A DNA stretch of 64,000 bases from Spirochaetales bacterium (GTDB lineage: Bacteria; Spirochaetota; Spirochaetia; SZUA-6; RPPD01): positions 118,434-182,433 of the forward strand of contig JAFGSW010000088.1 of assembly GCA_016934415.1 (NCBI GenBank). The letters run 5' to 3'. A program made the position numbers and the translations under genes. A model generated the notes under the pieces. That model searched no databases. It had not been told where the DNA came from and saw only the letters and a program-made list of their open reading frames with translations. Positions 1 to 9,100 of the stretch are shown here, in pieces (the stretch's first letter is position 1; every line of letters begins with the position of its first letter).

Positions 1-1178
1 AGGTCGTCGCCGTCTGGGGCGATCAGCCGAAGGCGGAAGGAACGACGGTGGAGGCCTATCTCCGGGCGCTGAACGATAAATTCGCGCAGGCACATCCGGA
101 CGACAGTGTGGTGTGGATCGCCAGTCAAGACAAAGGAATCATACTTCTGGAGAGAGTAAGGTCCGCCGTCGAGGAAAACAAGGCGCCGGACGTCGTACTG
201 ACGCAAGGCGGAAGCCTGTTGGCCCCCTTCGCCGAATCGGAGCGAATCCTGGATCTGACCGCCGAATTGGCGGACGTCAAGTTTTGTGAAGCGGCGAAAG
301 ACGTCATGAAATGGCGTGATAAGCTCTACGGCGTCGCGCCGTTGTATTCGGTAGCGGGGCTGTTCGTCAATGAAACGAAATTCAGCGAGCTCGGCTTGAA
401 AATACCGGAGACCATCGCGCAGCTGGAAGCCGCCGCCGATGCTCTCAAGGCGAAAGGCATCGTTCCGTTCGCCGCGGATGAAACCGACAAGCGCTCCATT
501 TCGTACCTGTATATGTATCTCGTCAACCGGATCGGCGGGGACGTGATTCAACAATCGATCGAACGGAAACTCCGGTTCGACTCTCCGGTGTACATTCAAG
601 CGGGGCACGTGCTCCAGGATTGGGCGAAGAAAGGATACTTCGGCGACGTGCCGCTGACCGGAGACGCGACGGAACTCATGACCTCGGGCAAAGCCGCCAT
701 GCAGGTGTCGGGAACCTGGATGTGCCCCGTCTACGGCGATGCGGCGAAAACGAGCGGAACCATCGGTTTTTATCCTTTCCCGGTCATGCGGGGCGGGAAG
801 GGAGCCACCACGGACATACTCGGGGCGACCGAAGTCGCGTTCGTCGGAATCACCAAATCTTCCGTGAAGCGCAGCCTGGTCGATAGATTCATGCACGCGG
901 CCATGGCGCCGGAAGCTCTCAAGGGCGTGACCGATATGATCAGCTCCGACCCGGGTAATCCGCCGTCAGACCGGCTGCTCGCCATGGCGGCCAAGATTTT
1001 TTATTCGGCCAAAAATTTTCAGTTCTACTGGGAAAAAGAACTCCCCACGACGACGACCGGTCCGGCCGTCTCCGAAATGGCGCTCAGCTGCCTGCTGCCG
1101 GACACGGACGTGAAGGCCGCAGCCACCAAATTCGAACAGACCGCCCAAATTGAGATGGGAGGAGTCGTGGATTGGTGA
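1..1178 (+). CDS. ABC transporter sugar-type solute-binding protein, 5' end outside window
   Basis: The reading frame is open from base 3 to the window edge, and the translation before the first possible GTG (base 48) already looks like the mature beta-strand start of a family 1 solute-binding protein (VVAVWGD...). The gene therefore begins upstream and the signal peptide is not visible. The visible part has the usual periplasmic-binding-protein order: a first lobe with the 'PDVVLTQGG' segment, a hinge around 'LYGVAPLYSVAGLFVNE', and a C-terminal lobe with 'GKAAMQVSGTWM', which is typical of binding proteins for oligosaccharides or other polar solutes. It should capture a substrate for an ABC importer. 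No permease or ATPase gene follows; the next gene is convergent, so transporter partners, if linked, lie upstream. The substrate cannot be told from sequence. Confidence 0.85.
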   Translation, partial: VVAVWGDQPKAEGTTVEAYLRALNDKFAQAHPDDSVVWIASQDKGIILLERVRSAVEENKAPDVVLTQGGSLLAPFAESERILDLTAELADVKFCEAAKDVMKWRDKLYGVAPLYSVAGLFVNETKFSELGLKIPETIAQLEAAADALKAKGIVPFAADETDKRSISYLYMYLVNRIGGDVIQQSIERKLRFDSPVYIQAGHVLQDWAKKGYFGDVPLTGDATELMTSGKAAMQVSGTWMCPVYGDAAKTSGTIGFYPFPVMRGGKGATTDILGATEVAFVGITKSSVKRSLVDRFMHAAMAPEALKGVTDMISSDPGNPPSDRLLAMAAKIFYSAKNFQFYWEKELPTTTTGPAVSEMALSCLLPDTDVKAAATKFEQTAQIEMGGVVDW

Positions 1179-1219
1179 CCCGATCGGCCTCCTGACCGGA
1201 TTCAAAGCCGTTCGGTTTT

Positions 1220-1264
1220 GGGATGAGGCGGGGCGCCGATGCGCCCCTCCCCATCCCTTTTTTT
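1220..1264 (+). terminator. Rho-independent terminator after the solute-binding protein gene
   Basis: Two 17-nt arms (1220-1236 and 1241-1257) pair with only two mismatches around a 4-nt loop, and a run of seven T follows at 1258-1264. It lies 42 nt after the stop codon. The opposite strand lacks a T run, so it should serve mainly the plus-strand gene. Confidence 0.88.
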
Positions 1265-1278
1265 GGGTGTGGTTCCTT

Positions 1279-2406
1279 TTATGAGGCGCTTGAACGAGGC
1301 TCGGGGGAGGGGCGGGCGAAGTCGAAACTGACCGCGGAGCGGCGGGCGTGGCGGTTGAACCCGTACTCAATGATCGCGTCGAGCAACGCGCCGTAAGGCA
1401 GGCCGCCCGCCGCGCACAGGCGAGGGAACATGCTGATGTTGGTGAATCCGGGAATGGAATTGATTTCGTTCAGATACAGACGGCCGTCCGCCTTGTCGAG
1501 GAAGAGATCGACGCGCGCAAAGCCCTCGGCGGAAAGGCTTGAGTACGCCTCGATCGCGAGATTCCGCGCCTCGAGGGATACGGATTCGTCGATGTCGGCG
1601 GGAATGGAGAGTCGGGCGCCTTCGGGATCGAGGTATTTCGCCTCGTAGCTGTAATACTCGAGCCGGGGGACGATTTCTCCGGGAGGGAAAGCGCGCGGCC
1701 GCTCGTTGCCGATCACGGCGCATTCAATCTCCCTCGCTTCCACCGCCCGCTCCACCAGGGCCCGGTCGTCGAACAGGAACGCGGCGGCGAGGGCGGCCGG
1801 AAGTTCATCCGCGTTCATGACTTTGCTCACCCCGACCGAAGAGCCGGCGCCGACGGGCTTCACGAAAAGGGGGAATCCGAGTCGGCCTCCCGCGGCCAGC
1901 GCGGCGTCGCGGCCGGTCGGCATCGTCTCGAACTCATCCTTTCTGACCGTCACGGAATCGACGACGGGCAGACCGCGTTCGCGCCAGATCGTTTTGGCTT
2001 TTTCCTTGTCCATGGACAGCGCGCTTCCCAGGACGCCGGCTCCGGCATAGGGGAGGTTCATCATTTCGAGCAGGCCCTGCAGAGTCCCGTCCTCGCCGAA
2101 GGTACCGTGCAGGACGGGGAAAACAAAATCGATGGGCAACCGTCCGGTGCCGACGAAAAAACCCTTCCCGGGGACGAGCGAAACTGTGTCGGCCTCGGGC
2201 GAGATCCGAAGCATGTCACCGCGCACCGGATCCGCGTCGACGGCCGGCGTTTCCCGATAATGCCAGGTCCCGTCGCGGTCGAGACCGATGCACATGACCA
2301 CGTATTTTTCGCGATTCAGGTGCCGATAGACGGAGGCGGCCGACTGCCGGGAGACTTCATGTTCCTGGGATCTTCCCCCGTAGAGAATGCAAACCGTTTT
2401 CTTCAT
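1279..2406 (-). CDS. ddl: D-alanine--D-alanine ligase
   Basis: ATP-grasp enzyme joining two D-alanines for the peptidoglycan precursor in the cytoplasm. At 375 residues it has the normal length of the DdlA-like form. Visible signatures are the N-terminal GGRSQEHEVS motif (about residues 10-20), HGTFGEDG (about 100) and the following substrate loop, the ATP-binding KPVGAGSSVGVSK block (about 188), and the C-terminal RVDLF...LNEINSIPGFT block, which holds the metal ligands and is a PROSITE hallmark of the family. The start is an ATG. The gene faces the upstream transporter gene and is followed on its own strand by no clear terminator. The ParB-domain gene lies about 100 nt upstream on the same strand, so the two may be co-transcribed. 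Confidence 0.96.
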   Translation of the reverse strand: MKKTVCILYGGRSQEHEVSRQSAASVYRHLNREKYVVMCIGLDRDGTWHYRETPAVDADPVRGDMLRISPEADTVSLVPGKGFFVGTGRLPIDFVFPVLHGTFGEDGTLQGLLEMMNLPYAGAGVLGSALSMDKEKAKTIWRERGLPVVDSVTVRKDEFETMPTGRDAALAAGGRLGFPLFVKPVGAGSSVGVSKVMNADELPAALAAAFLFDDRALVERAVEAREIECAVIGNERPRAFPPGEIVPRLEYYSYEAKYLDPEGARLSIPADIDESVSLEARNLAIEAYSSLSAEGFARVDLFLDKADGRLYLNEINSIPGFTNISMFPRLCAAGGLPYGALLDAIIEYGFNRHARRSAVSFDFARPSPEPRSSAS

Positions 2407-2505
2407 TCCGCTCCTCGTTTATCAGCGTCTATGATGGGTTCCGCGAACCGTGCGGCTCGCGAAAGCCGTTGAATTCCTTGCCGAGCGCGATGTTCCCGAA
2501 TTTAT

Positions 2506-2901
2506 TCAACTCCGCGCGGAGCCGAAGATTTTCCGCCACAGGCGCTTGAAAAAGTTGAGGATCCGGCGCCACAGACTCGGATGCTTTAATTTCTCAATCC
2601 GGGAGAATCCATCGGCCACTTCGTCTCCGGTGAGGTCGCTCCGAGCCAGGTTCTCTTCCATTTCGATTTCGAGCATTTCGGCCTCGTCTTCCCTGTCCAG
2701 GACCACGGCGTCGACGGAGTTCCACCCGAGACGCTGGGCGGCGGTCAGGCGCCGCTCGCCGGCTAAAAGCTCGTTCCGCCGGTTGATGATGATCGGGTTG
2801 AGTTGTCCGTATTTCCGCATGCTTTCCATGAGCGGATCCAAATCGCGCATATCGCGACGCACTCTTTTTCTGACGATGATGGAATCAATTCTCACCCGCA
2901 T
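2506..2901 (-). CDS. Small ParB N-domain protein with basic amphipathic tail
   Basis: The protein (131 residues from ATG 2901) has a ParB/Spo0J N-terminal nuclease-like domain: 'SIIVRKRVRRD', 'LMESMRKYGQLNPIIINRRNELLAGERRLTAAQRLGW' is the classic box I/box II region with the GERR motif. The HTH and dimerisation domains of true ParB are absent. Instead it ends in a short tail rich in W, F, K and R (SLWRRILNFFKRLWRKIF), which should form an amphipathic helix. An in-frame TTG at 2967 would add 22 residues, but ATG 2901 has a good purine-rich ribosome site just upstream and matches the usual family start. No parA neighbour is present, so a plasmid or chromosome partition role is not supported; it may be a CTP-binding regulator. 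The function is unknown. Confidence 0.8.
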   Translation of the reverse strand: MRVRIDSIIVRKRVRRDMRDLDPLMESMRKYGQLNPIIINRRNELLAGERRLTAAQRLGWNSVDAVVLDREDEAEMLEIEMEENLARSDLTGDEVADGFSRIEKLKHPSLWRRILNFFKRLWRKIFGSARS

Positions 2902-3345
2902 CGGAATGCCCCCTTCCCCGGCCGGTCTCGCGACGGCGTCGATTCGAGGCAGTATATTCTTTTTCAACTGTTTGGTGAAGAGCGGGTGTTCTCAACAGGA
3001 ATTATCATGATGGAAACTTATTTTCGGGAAGGACGCGGAAGGCATAGAGGGAGGAGGAAAGATTGAGGAACATTGCTGTGAACCGACTTATACGACACCT
3101 GTTTGTTTCCTCCCGCGCCGGCTTTTCGCATCACGGATAAACTGGTATAATCTGTGCAAAGAAACAGACGCGGGACGACATGTACTCGCGACCGAAATTG
3201 CGTCTTTCCTTCGAATCCTGATGAATTTGAAAGGGAATTCGGAAGAAAGTGACGTTTCTTTCGATGTTTAAGCCGAAAATTGAAAAAGGAAAAGGTATAT
3301 TTGTAATAGCATAAGCGGGAGAAGAGGTTCGGTGATAATAAACCC
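2902..3345. other. 444-nt divergent intergenic region
   Basis: This region separates the minus-strand ParB-domain gene from the plus-strand TPR gene. Short open frames cross it on both strands, but none has a convincing start or recognisable product. It contains one clear promoter-like element for the plus strand (separate entry) and an AT-rich stretch at about 3280-3345 just before the TPR gene. No RNA gene was recognised. Confidence 0.5.
3143..3151 (+). promoter_or_regulatory. Extended -10 promoter for the TPR-phosphatase run
   Basis: A perfect TATAAT at 3146-3151 is preceded by TGG, giving the extended -10 motif TGNTATAAT. The -35 region 17 nt upstream is poor, as is common with extended -10 promoters. 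Transcription from here would give a leader of about 190 nt before the ATG at 3346. Confidence 0.55.
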
Positions 3346-6180
3346 ATGACGAGAGTTCCCATCGCGAAAGGCATACTGGCGATCCTCGTATTTCTCTTCC
3401 TCCCGGCGGCGTTATCATACGCGGGCGGCCAGCCTGAAGAAGCGATTAAGAAAGCCCAGACACTCATCGACGCCAAACAATACAAGGAGGCGCTGCTCGT
3501 TCTCCAGGAAATAGGGACGCGCGACCGGGAAAAGCTCGACGAGGTGCAGCTCTACATCAACATCTGCATGCAGCACGATCAAAACGTCAATGAATTGAAG
3601 CAGGGGATCCTGGATGCGTTCGATAAAGACAACGATGAGGTCGCCGTCAACCTTATGGACAAGTTGAAAGCGCTCGATCCGAAGGAACTGGAATTCCTGG
3701 GCGCTGCGTATGAGATAAAAAAATTGAAAGTGGCTTATGAAAAATTTCAACAAATCATGGACGCCGCTTCCGCCCTTATCATTCTGGGAAAATACCGGGA
3801 GGCGATCGACACCTACCGGCAGGGTTTCACCTTGTACCGCGACGAATTCCTCGCCAATCAGTCGTATGACAAAAAAGACGTTGCGGACGTCCAAAATATG
3901 TACATAGAAATCGACGCACTCATCGCCGAGTACTTTGCGAAGGCGGCCGTCGCGGAAAGAAGCGGCCGGGCCGTGGCCGATCTGTTTGAGAGCGGCCGGA
4001 CGGCGGAAGCCCTCACCCGGTCCGAAAGCGCGCTCGGCGACCTGGACGCCTTGCTCGATCTCCGGTGGCGGCTGATCGGCGCGGGACGGCGGTTCCGGGA
4101 CGAGAACGAGTACTTCAAGAAAAAAAGCCCGGACGGCAAGGGCGATAACTTGTTTTATTTTTCCGAGCACACGATCTTGGGTAGAGAAACCAATAATGCC
4201 GCCCTCGGCCGGGAAGGCGTCTATTATGTGGCCGAGGCCAGTTGGGAAGTGCTTCTCGAAAAAACGATCGGTCTGCTCACAACGGCCGCCGAGCGCTTAT
4301 TCCGCCTGGCCCGGGAGAGCGAAAAAGCGGGCAATCCGGACCAGGCCGACGCCAATGACGCCCAGGCCGAAAAATTTGCGTCGCGCGGCGCGGAATACCT
4401 CGGGCGCTACCTCGACTCCGGAGCTCCGACCGCTCCCCGCGTGCTTGACGGCCGGGACCGGAAGTACCTCGTGGAAAAATATCCCCGCTACGTCTATCTC
4501 GACGAGATGGCGTCCGAGTCGCGGCGTTACCGCGCTCTGACGCTGTTGCGGAAAAGATACGAGACGATCAACAAGATCACGCCGGCATCCGCGGACGATC
4601 CGGAGCTGAAAAAAAACCAGGCCGAGGCGCGGGACGCCATCGTCCTTCTCGAGACATCCGCCGCGGAAATCGACGCGCGGCGGAGCCAGGTGGAGCGATT
4701 GACCGCGGACGGATTCGACATGTCGGACACCGCCCGCCTGCTGCCGGATATCACGTCGCGTCTCGCGAGTCTTCTTTCAGACTTTCAGAAACTCAATATC
4801 GGATTCGTCGCCCGGATCGTGGAAAGAGAGCTTAAGCCTGTACGGGACGCCTACGCGGACGATCAAAAGCGTTTGGCGGAAGCGAACGCCGTGCGCGATG
4901 GGATCTCCCCTCCGCCTTCGCCGCAGGCGGGGGAAAAGCATCCGAGCGACGCCATGAAACTATACGAAGCGCTCAAGCGCGATTTGGAGCGCGAGAATGT
5001 CGCCGAAAAATTCCTGGAGAAGTGGCGGAAGGAGAGCAATGCCGTGCTTTCCGACCCGTCCGTCAAGACGTTCATAGAAGAGGCGGAGGGCTTAGCCGCG
5101 AGCCTGACCGCGCTCTCGTCCAGGGTCGACGCGGAAAATGAGCGCGCCCGCGTCATGCGCAATGAGGCGAGGACGCTGTACGCGCGCGCCGCGGAGGAAT
5201 ACCAGAAAGCCGGACAAGCCCTGAACGGAAAAAATTATTCCGAGGCGACGAAACAGCTCGGTTTTTCAAAGAAAGACGTGGCCGATTCGCGCGCCAACGA
5301 GGAGACCGATCAGGCTCGCCGGCTCGCGGCGAACGTCATCGACCTGGAAAAAAAGATCCGGGCCGCCTCGGTCGACGCGCGTCTCGCGGAATCGAACGCC
5401 GCCCGCGACCGGGGCATCGAGAGTTATTTCCTTCAGGATTTCGAAACCGCGCGCGTCCTCCTCGATCGCGCCAAAAAAATCATCCTTGACCTTGGCACCC
5501 AGGAAAACGGGGACGCGGCGGCTCCGGACACATCGGATATCCAACTCTGGCTGGACCTGGTGCTCAAAGCCTTGGCGACGGCTCCCATCCGTCAAATCAA
5601 CCAGAAAGACCCGCTGTACGCCGAAATCACAGCCCGCCAGAAACAGGCGGAACGGTACTACCAGGAAGGCCTCGATTCCCAGAAGAAGGGACGCGACGCG
5701 GACGCGCAGAAAGATTTCCAGGACGCCCTTGACCAGATTCAGCAGATTCAGAAGACTTTTCCACAGCTGAAGGAGAGCGGCGTGCTGTACATCAAAGTCA
5801 TGCAGGCGCAGAGGGGACAGAGGTGGTATGATAGTTACACCGATAATCTTGTCAACGAAGTTGAAAGAATGGATCCGAAGGACGCCCAGGCGAAATTGGA
5901 GGACGTGCTAGATCTTTTTCCCAATAATAGACGTCTGAAACAAGCGCTTGAAAAGATCGTGGCCAGACTTTATGTGAAGCCGGTGGTCAGCGCGCAGGCG
6001 AAGGACAGGGCGGAAAGCCTTTACCGTGAAGCGGCCGCTCTTGTCAACCGGGTATCGGCTACGAGGGGTGATTACGATCAGGCGGAAAAATTGGTGAACC
6101 AATCGCTCCTGCTCGATCCTTACAGCGCCAAGGCCAAGGAACTGCAGACGCGAATTCGTAAGGTGAAATACGGGCGTTAA
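3346..6180 (+). CDS. Exported TPR/coiled-coil repeat protein
   Basis: The 944-residue protein starts with a typical signal peptide (MTRVPIAKGILAILVFLFLPAALSYA, cleavage near residue 26) and is then almost entirely helical, with many 'A..Y..A..L..' repeats of the TPR type, for example 'AIKKAQTLIDAKQYKEALLVLQEI' near residue 33, 'ARVLLDRAKK' near 705 and a C-terminal 'DYDQAEKLVNQSLLLDPYSAKAKELQ' unit. Long charged stretches (about 400-650) look coiled-coil. It is probably a periplasmic scaffold or assembly protein. The next gene, a sensor phosphatase with a large extracytoplasmic part, begins 4 nt after its stop, so the two are very likely co-expressed and may interact. Large TPR proteins of this kind are common in spirochaetes. 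No enzymatic domain is visible. Confidence 0.8.
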   Translation: MTRVPIAKGILAILVFLFLPAALSYAGGQPEEAIKKAQTLIDAKQYKEALLVLQEIGTRDREKLDEVQLYINICMQHDQNVNELKQGILDAFDKDNDEVAVNLMDKLKALDPKELEFLGAAYEIKKLKVAYEKFQQIMDAASALIILGKYREAIDTYRQGFTLYRDEFLANQSYDKKDVADVQNMYIEIDALIAEYFAKAAVAERSGRAVADLFESGRTAEALTRSESALGDLDALLDLRWRLIGAGRRFRDENEYFKKKSPDGKGDNLFYFSEHTILGRETNNAALGREGVYYVAEASWEVLLEKTIGLLTTAAERLFRLARESEKAGNPDQADANDAQAEKFASRGAEYLGRYLDSGAPTAPRVLDGRDRKYLVEKYPRYVYLDEMASESRRYRALTLLRKRYETINKITPASADDPELKKNQAEARDAIVLLETSAAEIDARRSQVERLTADGFDMSDTARLLPDITSRLASLLSDFQKLNIGFVARIVERELKPVRDAYADDQKRLAEANAVRDGISPPPSPQAGEKHPSDAMKLYEALKRDLERENVAEKFLEKWRKESNAVLSDPSVKTFIEEAEGLAASLTALSSRVDAENERARVMRNEARTLYARAAEEYQKAGQALNGKNYSEATKQLGFSKKDVADSRANEETDQARRLAANVIDLEKKIRAASVDARLAESNAARDRGIESYFLQDFETARVLLDRAKKIILDLGTQENGDAAAPDTSDIQLWLDLVLKALATAPIRQINQKDPLYAEITARQKQAERYYQEGLDSQKKGRDADAQKDFQDALDQIQQIQKTFPQLKESGVLYIKVMQAQRGQRWYDSYTDNLVNEVERMDPKDAQAKLEDVLDLFPNNRRLKQALEKIVARLYVKPVVSAQAKDRAESLYREAAALVNRVSATRGDYDQAEKLVNQSLLLDPYSAKAKELQTRIRKVKYGR

Positions 6181-6184
6181 CGGC

Positions 6185-9100
6185 ATGCAAAGACGCGCAT
6201 CACTCATCATGTTGTTCTCTCTGGCGGCGCTCGGCGCATGGGGCGATAACGTCTACTGGGGATTTCCGACGCCGCTCAACCGGCCGGGGAGGTTCGTGCA
6301 GACCGCCTCCTCCGACCGCCTGGCGGTGGCGGTTTGGCAGGAATTCGAACCGGACGGCCCGGACGCAATTCAAGGCGCTTTTTATTTTTCCCTGACCAGC
6401 TCCCGTGACGGCCTCGCCTGGACCGAATCGCCGCGCCGCCTGGGGCCGTTTCCGTACGCCGACAAAAACAAACTCTATCGCAAGTACTCGGTTGCGATCG
6501 ACGCGTCGGACAGGATACTCATCGCGGCGTCCACGGACGATCATACGGTGACGGTGTTCGTATCGAACGACCGGGGCGCGACCTTTTCCGAGGCGGCCAG
6601 GCTGCAGGCGGCGGAAACGGTGAACGTGCCGCTCCTCTCTTTGTCGGCGCGCCGTGAACTGCTCCTCTTCGTCACCTATCTCCTCAAGGAAGAGGAGGGT
6701 ATCTACGTCGCCCGTTCGGTGAACGGCCGCGACTGGACGAAGCTCGAGCCCCTCGTCGAAAATACGCTGGTTCAGCCCGAGTTGCCCGCTCACGCCGTTT
6801 TCAGGGGAAAGGAATATGTCGTATTTCAGGCCCGCCGCACAAAACCCACGGACTTCCAATTGTTTATGAAAATGAGCGGCAATGGCGGTGCCTCCTGGAA
6901 CGCCGCCCAGCCCCTTACCGAAACGATGGGCATGATCGACGGCGAGGAAGTGCCGGCCGCGCAAATTGTAAGCCAAATCTCCAACCAGAGACCGTTTCTG
7001 TTGGCTACGAAAGACGCGCTTTTGGTCGCCTGGGAGCGAAGCAGGACACTCCCGCCCCGGCCGCCACAAGCGTACGTTATGCCATTGACCGAGGACGGCC
7101 GGGGACAGGCAAAGCCCGAGGTTCGCGTTTCATCCGGACTGGGCACGGTCTATAATCCCCGGCTTGTGAGCCACGGGGACCGGATTTTCGCCGTTTGGTT
7201 TGAAAACCAATCGGGTCAACCCACTCACGTCTTTTTCGGCGCGTACGACGAGAATGGGAAGAATCCCGCCGCAATTGATCTCAGTCCCGCCGTGCAGGGC
7301 GATTCGCTCTTCCCGCAGCCGGTAGTGTTGAAGGGGCATTTGAGTCTCTTCTGGGAGAACCAACGGACCGTGCGGGGACGGACCGACGATCGGATCTTTT
7401 TCATCGGTCCCGACCGCTTTACGGCTCCTCCGCCGCTTGCGGCCCTCAATTTCACAGACCGGGGGGCGGGACGGCTTCCCCAGCTCCGCTTCCGCTGGGA
7501 CATCCCCCAGGATTCGTCCGGTATCAAGGAGTTTTTCTGGGCGAAGAGCTCGACCCCGTCGATCGGGATCAAGGACGCCCGGCCGGTTCCGGCCGGCGTC
7601 TACGAAGAGACGGTCGATATTTCGGGCGACGGCACGTGGTATCTCTTTGTGTTCGCGGTCGACGAGGCCGGCAATGTTTCCGCGCCCGGACAACTCGTCT
7701 ACACCCGCGACACCGTTCCCCCCGGCCGGGTGCGATTCATTGCTCCCGAGCCCGGCCCCGACGGATTCCTGTTGTCCAACACCTTCCTGGTCGCCTGGTC
7801 TCCTCCGGCACGCGACGAGATCGCCGGCTACTCATACCGGCTCCGCCAATTGAGCTCCAACCAGAACAACGTGAGCTATTCGGCGGCGGAATTCCCCGCT
7901 CCCGAGGACACGCCATCGCTGAAAGATCCGAAAGTGGAATTCGACAACCTTGACGACGGCGTGTGGGCGATCGCGGTCAGCGCCTTCGACAAGGCCGGCA
8001 ACAAGGGGGAGGCGGAAACGCTCGTCTTCCGCCTGAACCGCTATCAGGCACGCACCTACATCACGTCTGTGACCGCGACGCGGGACTCGTCCGATCGGCT
8101 GCTCGCCGTGATCCGCGGGCGCGGTTTTCTGGCGGGCGGGGCGGTGGATCTCGTCGTCATCGACCGGGACGGCGCCCCGCCGTACGACCATGAGTTCCGC
8201 AGCTCCGCCGGACAATTCACGGTGGAAAGCGACCGGGTCATTTCGGGAGTGCCTCTCGACGGGCTGGAGGAAGGCGTCTACCAGGTCGGCGTTCACCACC
8301 CGGTGCGAGGGTTCGCATTTTCCGGCGCCGACACCCTCAAGGTGGAGGAGTCGGGCGTCGTCAAATACGGCAATTTTTCTCCGCCGCGGCCTCCCTTCTA
8401 CCAGATTTCTCGGTATCTGTTCACCCTGTCGTTCACCGACATCATGGTCTGGCTCATCGTCCTGGCCCTTCTCGCCGTGTTCATCCTCGCCGGCCGGAAG
8501 GTGCTTGCGCTGGGACGGGAAGCCGCGGCCCTCAACAGCGAAGTGAGCGCGTTCATCCAAGGAGGTGACCTCCCAATGAAGGAAACCAAGAAGAAAATAG
8601 AGGCTCTGCGCCGGAAAGGCATCGGCCTGCGCCTCAAATTCACGCTCCTTATCTCGCTCCTGGCGCTCATCATCGTGGTCATGGTGTCCCTGCCCATCAG
8701 CGTGGCCATGATACGGATTCAGCAGTCCTCCCTCGCGCAGAAACTGAAGGACGAGGTGAACATCGTTCTCTCCGGCGTCGTGGACGGCACCAAAACATAT
8801 CTCTTCATCAACAACAGCCTGCTCGTCTCGGAAAACCTGGAGAAACAGTACAAACAACTCCCCCAGGCGGCCGAATACGCCGTCGTCACCGGTCCGCGTT
8901 TCATCAATCCGCGCACCGGACAGACCGACCTGTCCGGAACCGACCGGCTGGACGTTTCGAGCATGGAGCGCGTCTGGGCCGTCCAGCCGCCCGACTTTTC
9001 CGTGCCGGTCGCGTCGGGTTCCTTCACCCCGATCGAGTCGGAAATCTCGGACGGGATTTCTTCCCGCGTTCCCGCCCTGGCCGCGGAGATCGACGCCCGC

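Noticed and set aside
3018..3485. 155-codon minus-strand open frame before and inside the TPR gene
   Set aside because: It overlaps the promoter and the signal-peptide region of the TPR gene and lacks a ribosome-binding site or homology.
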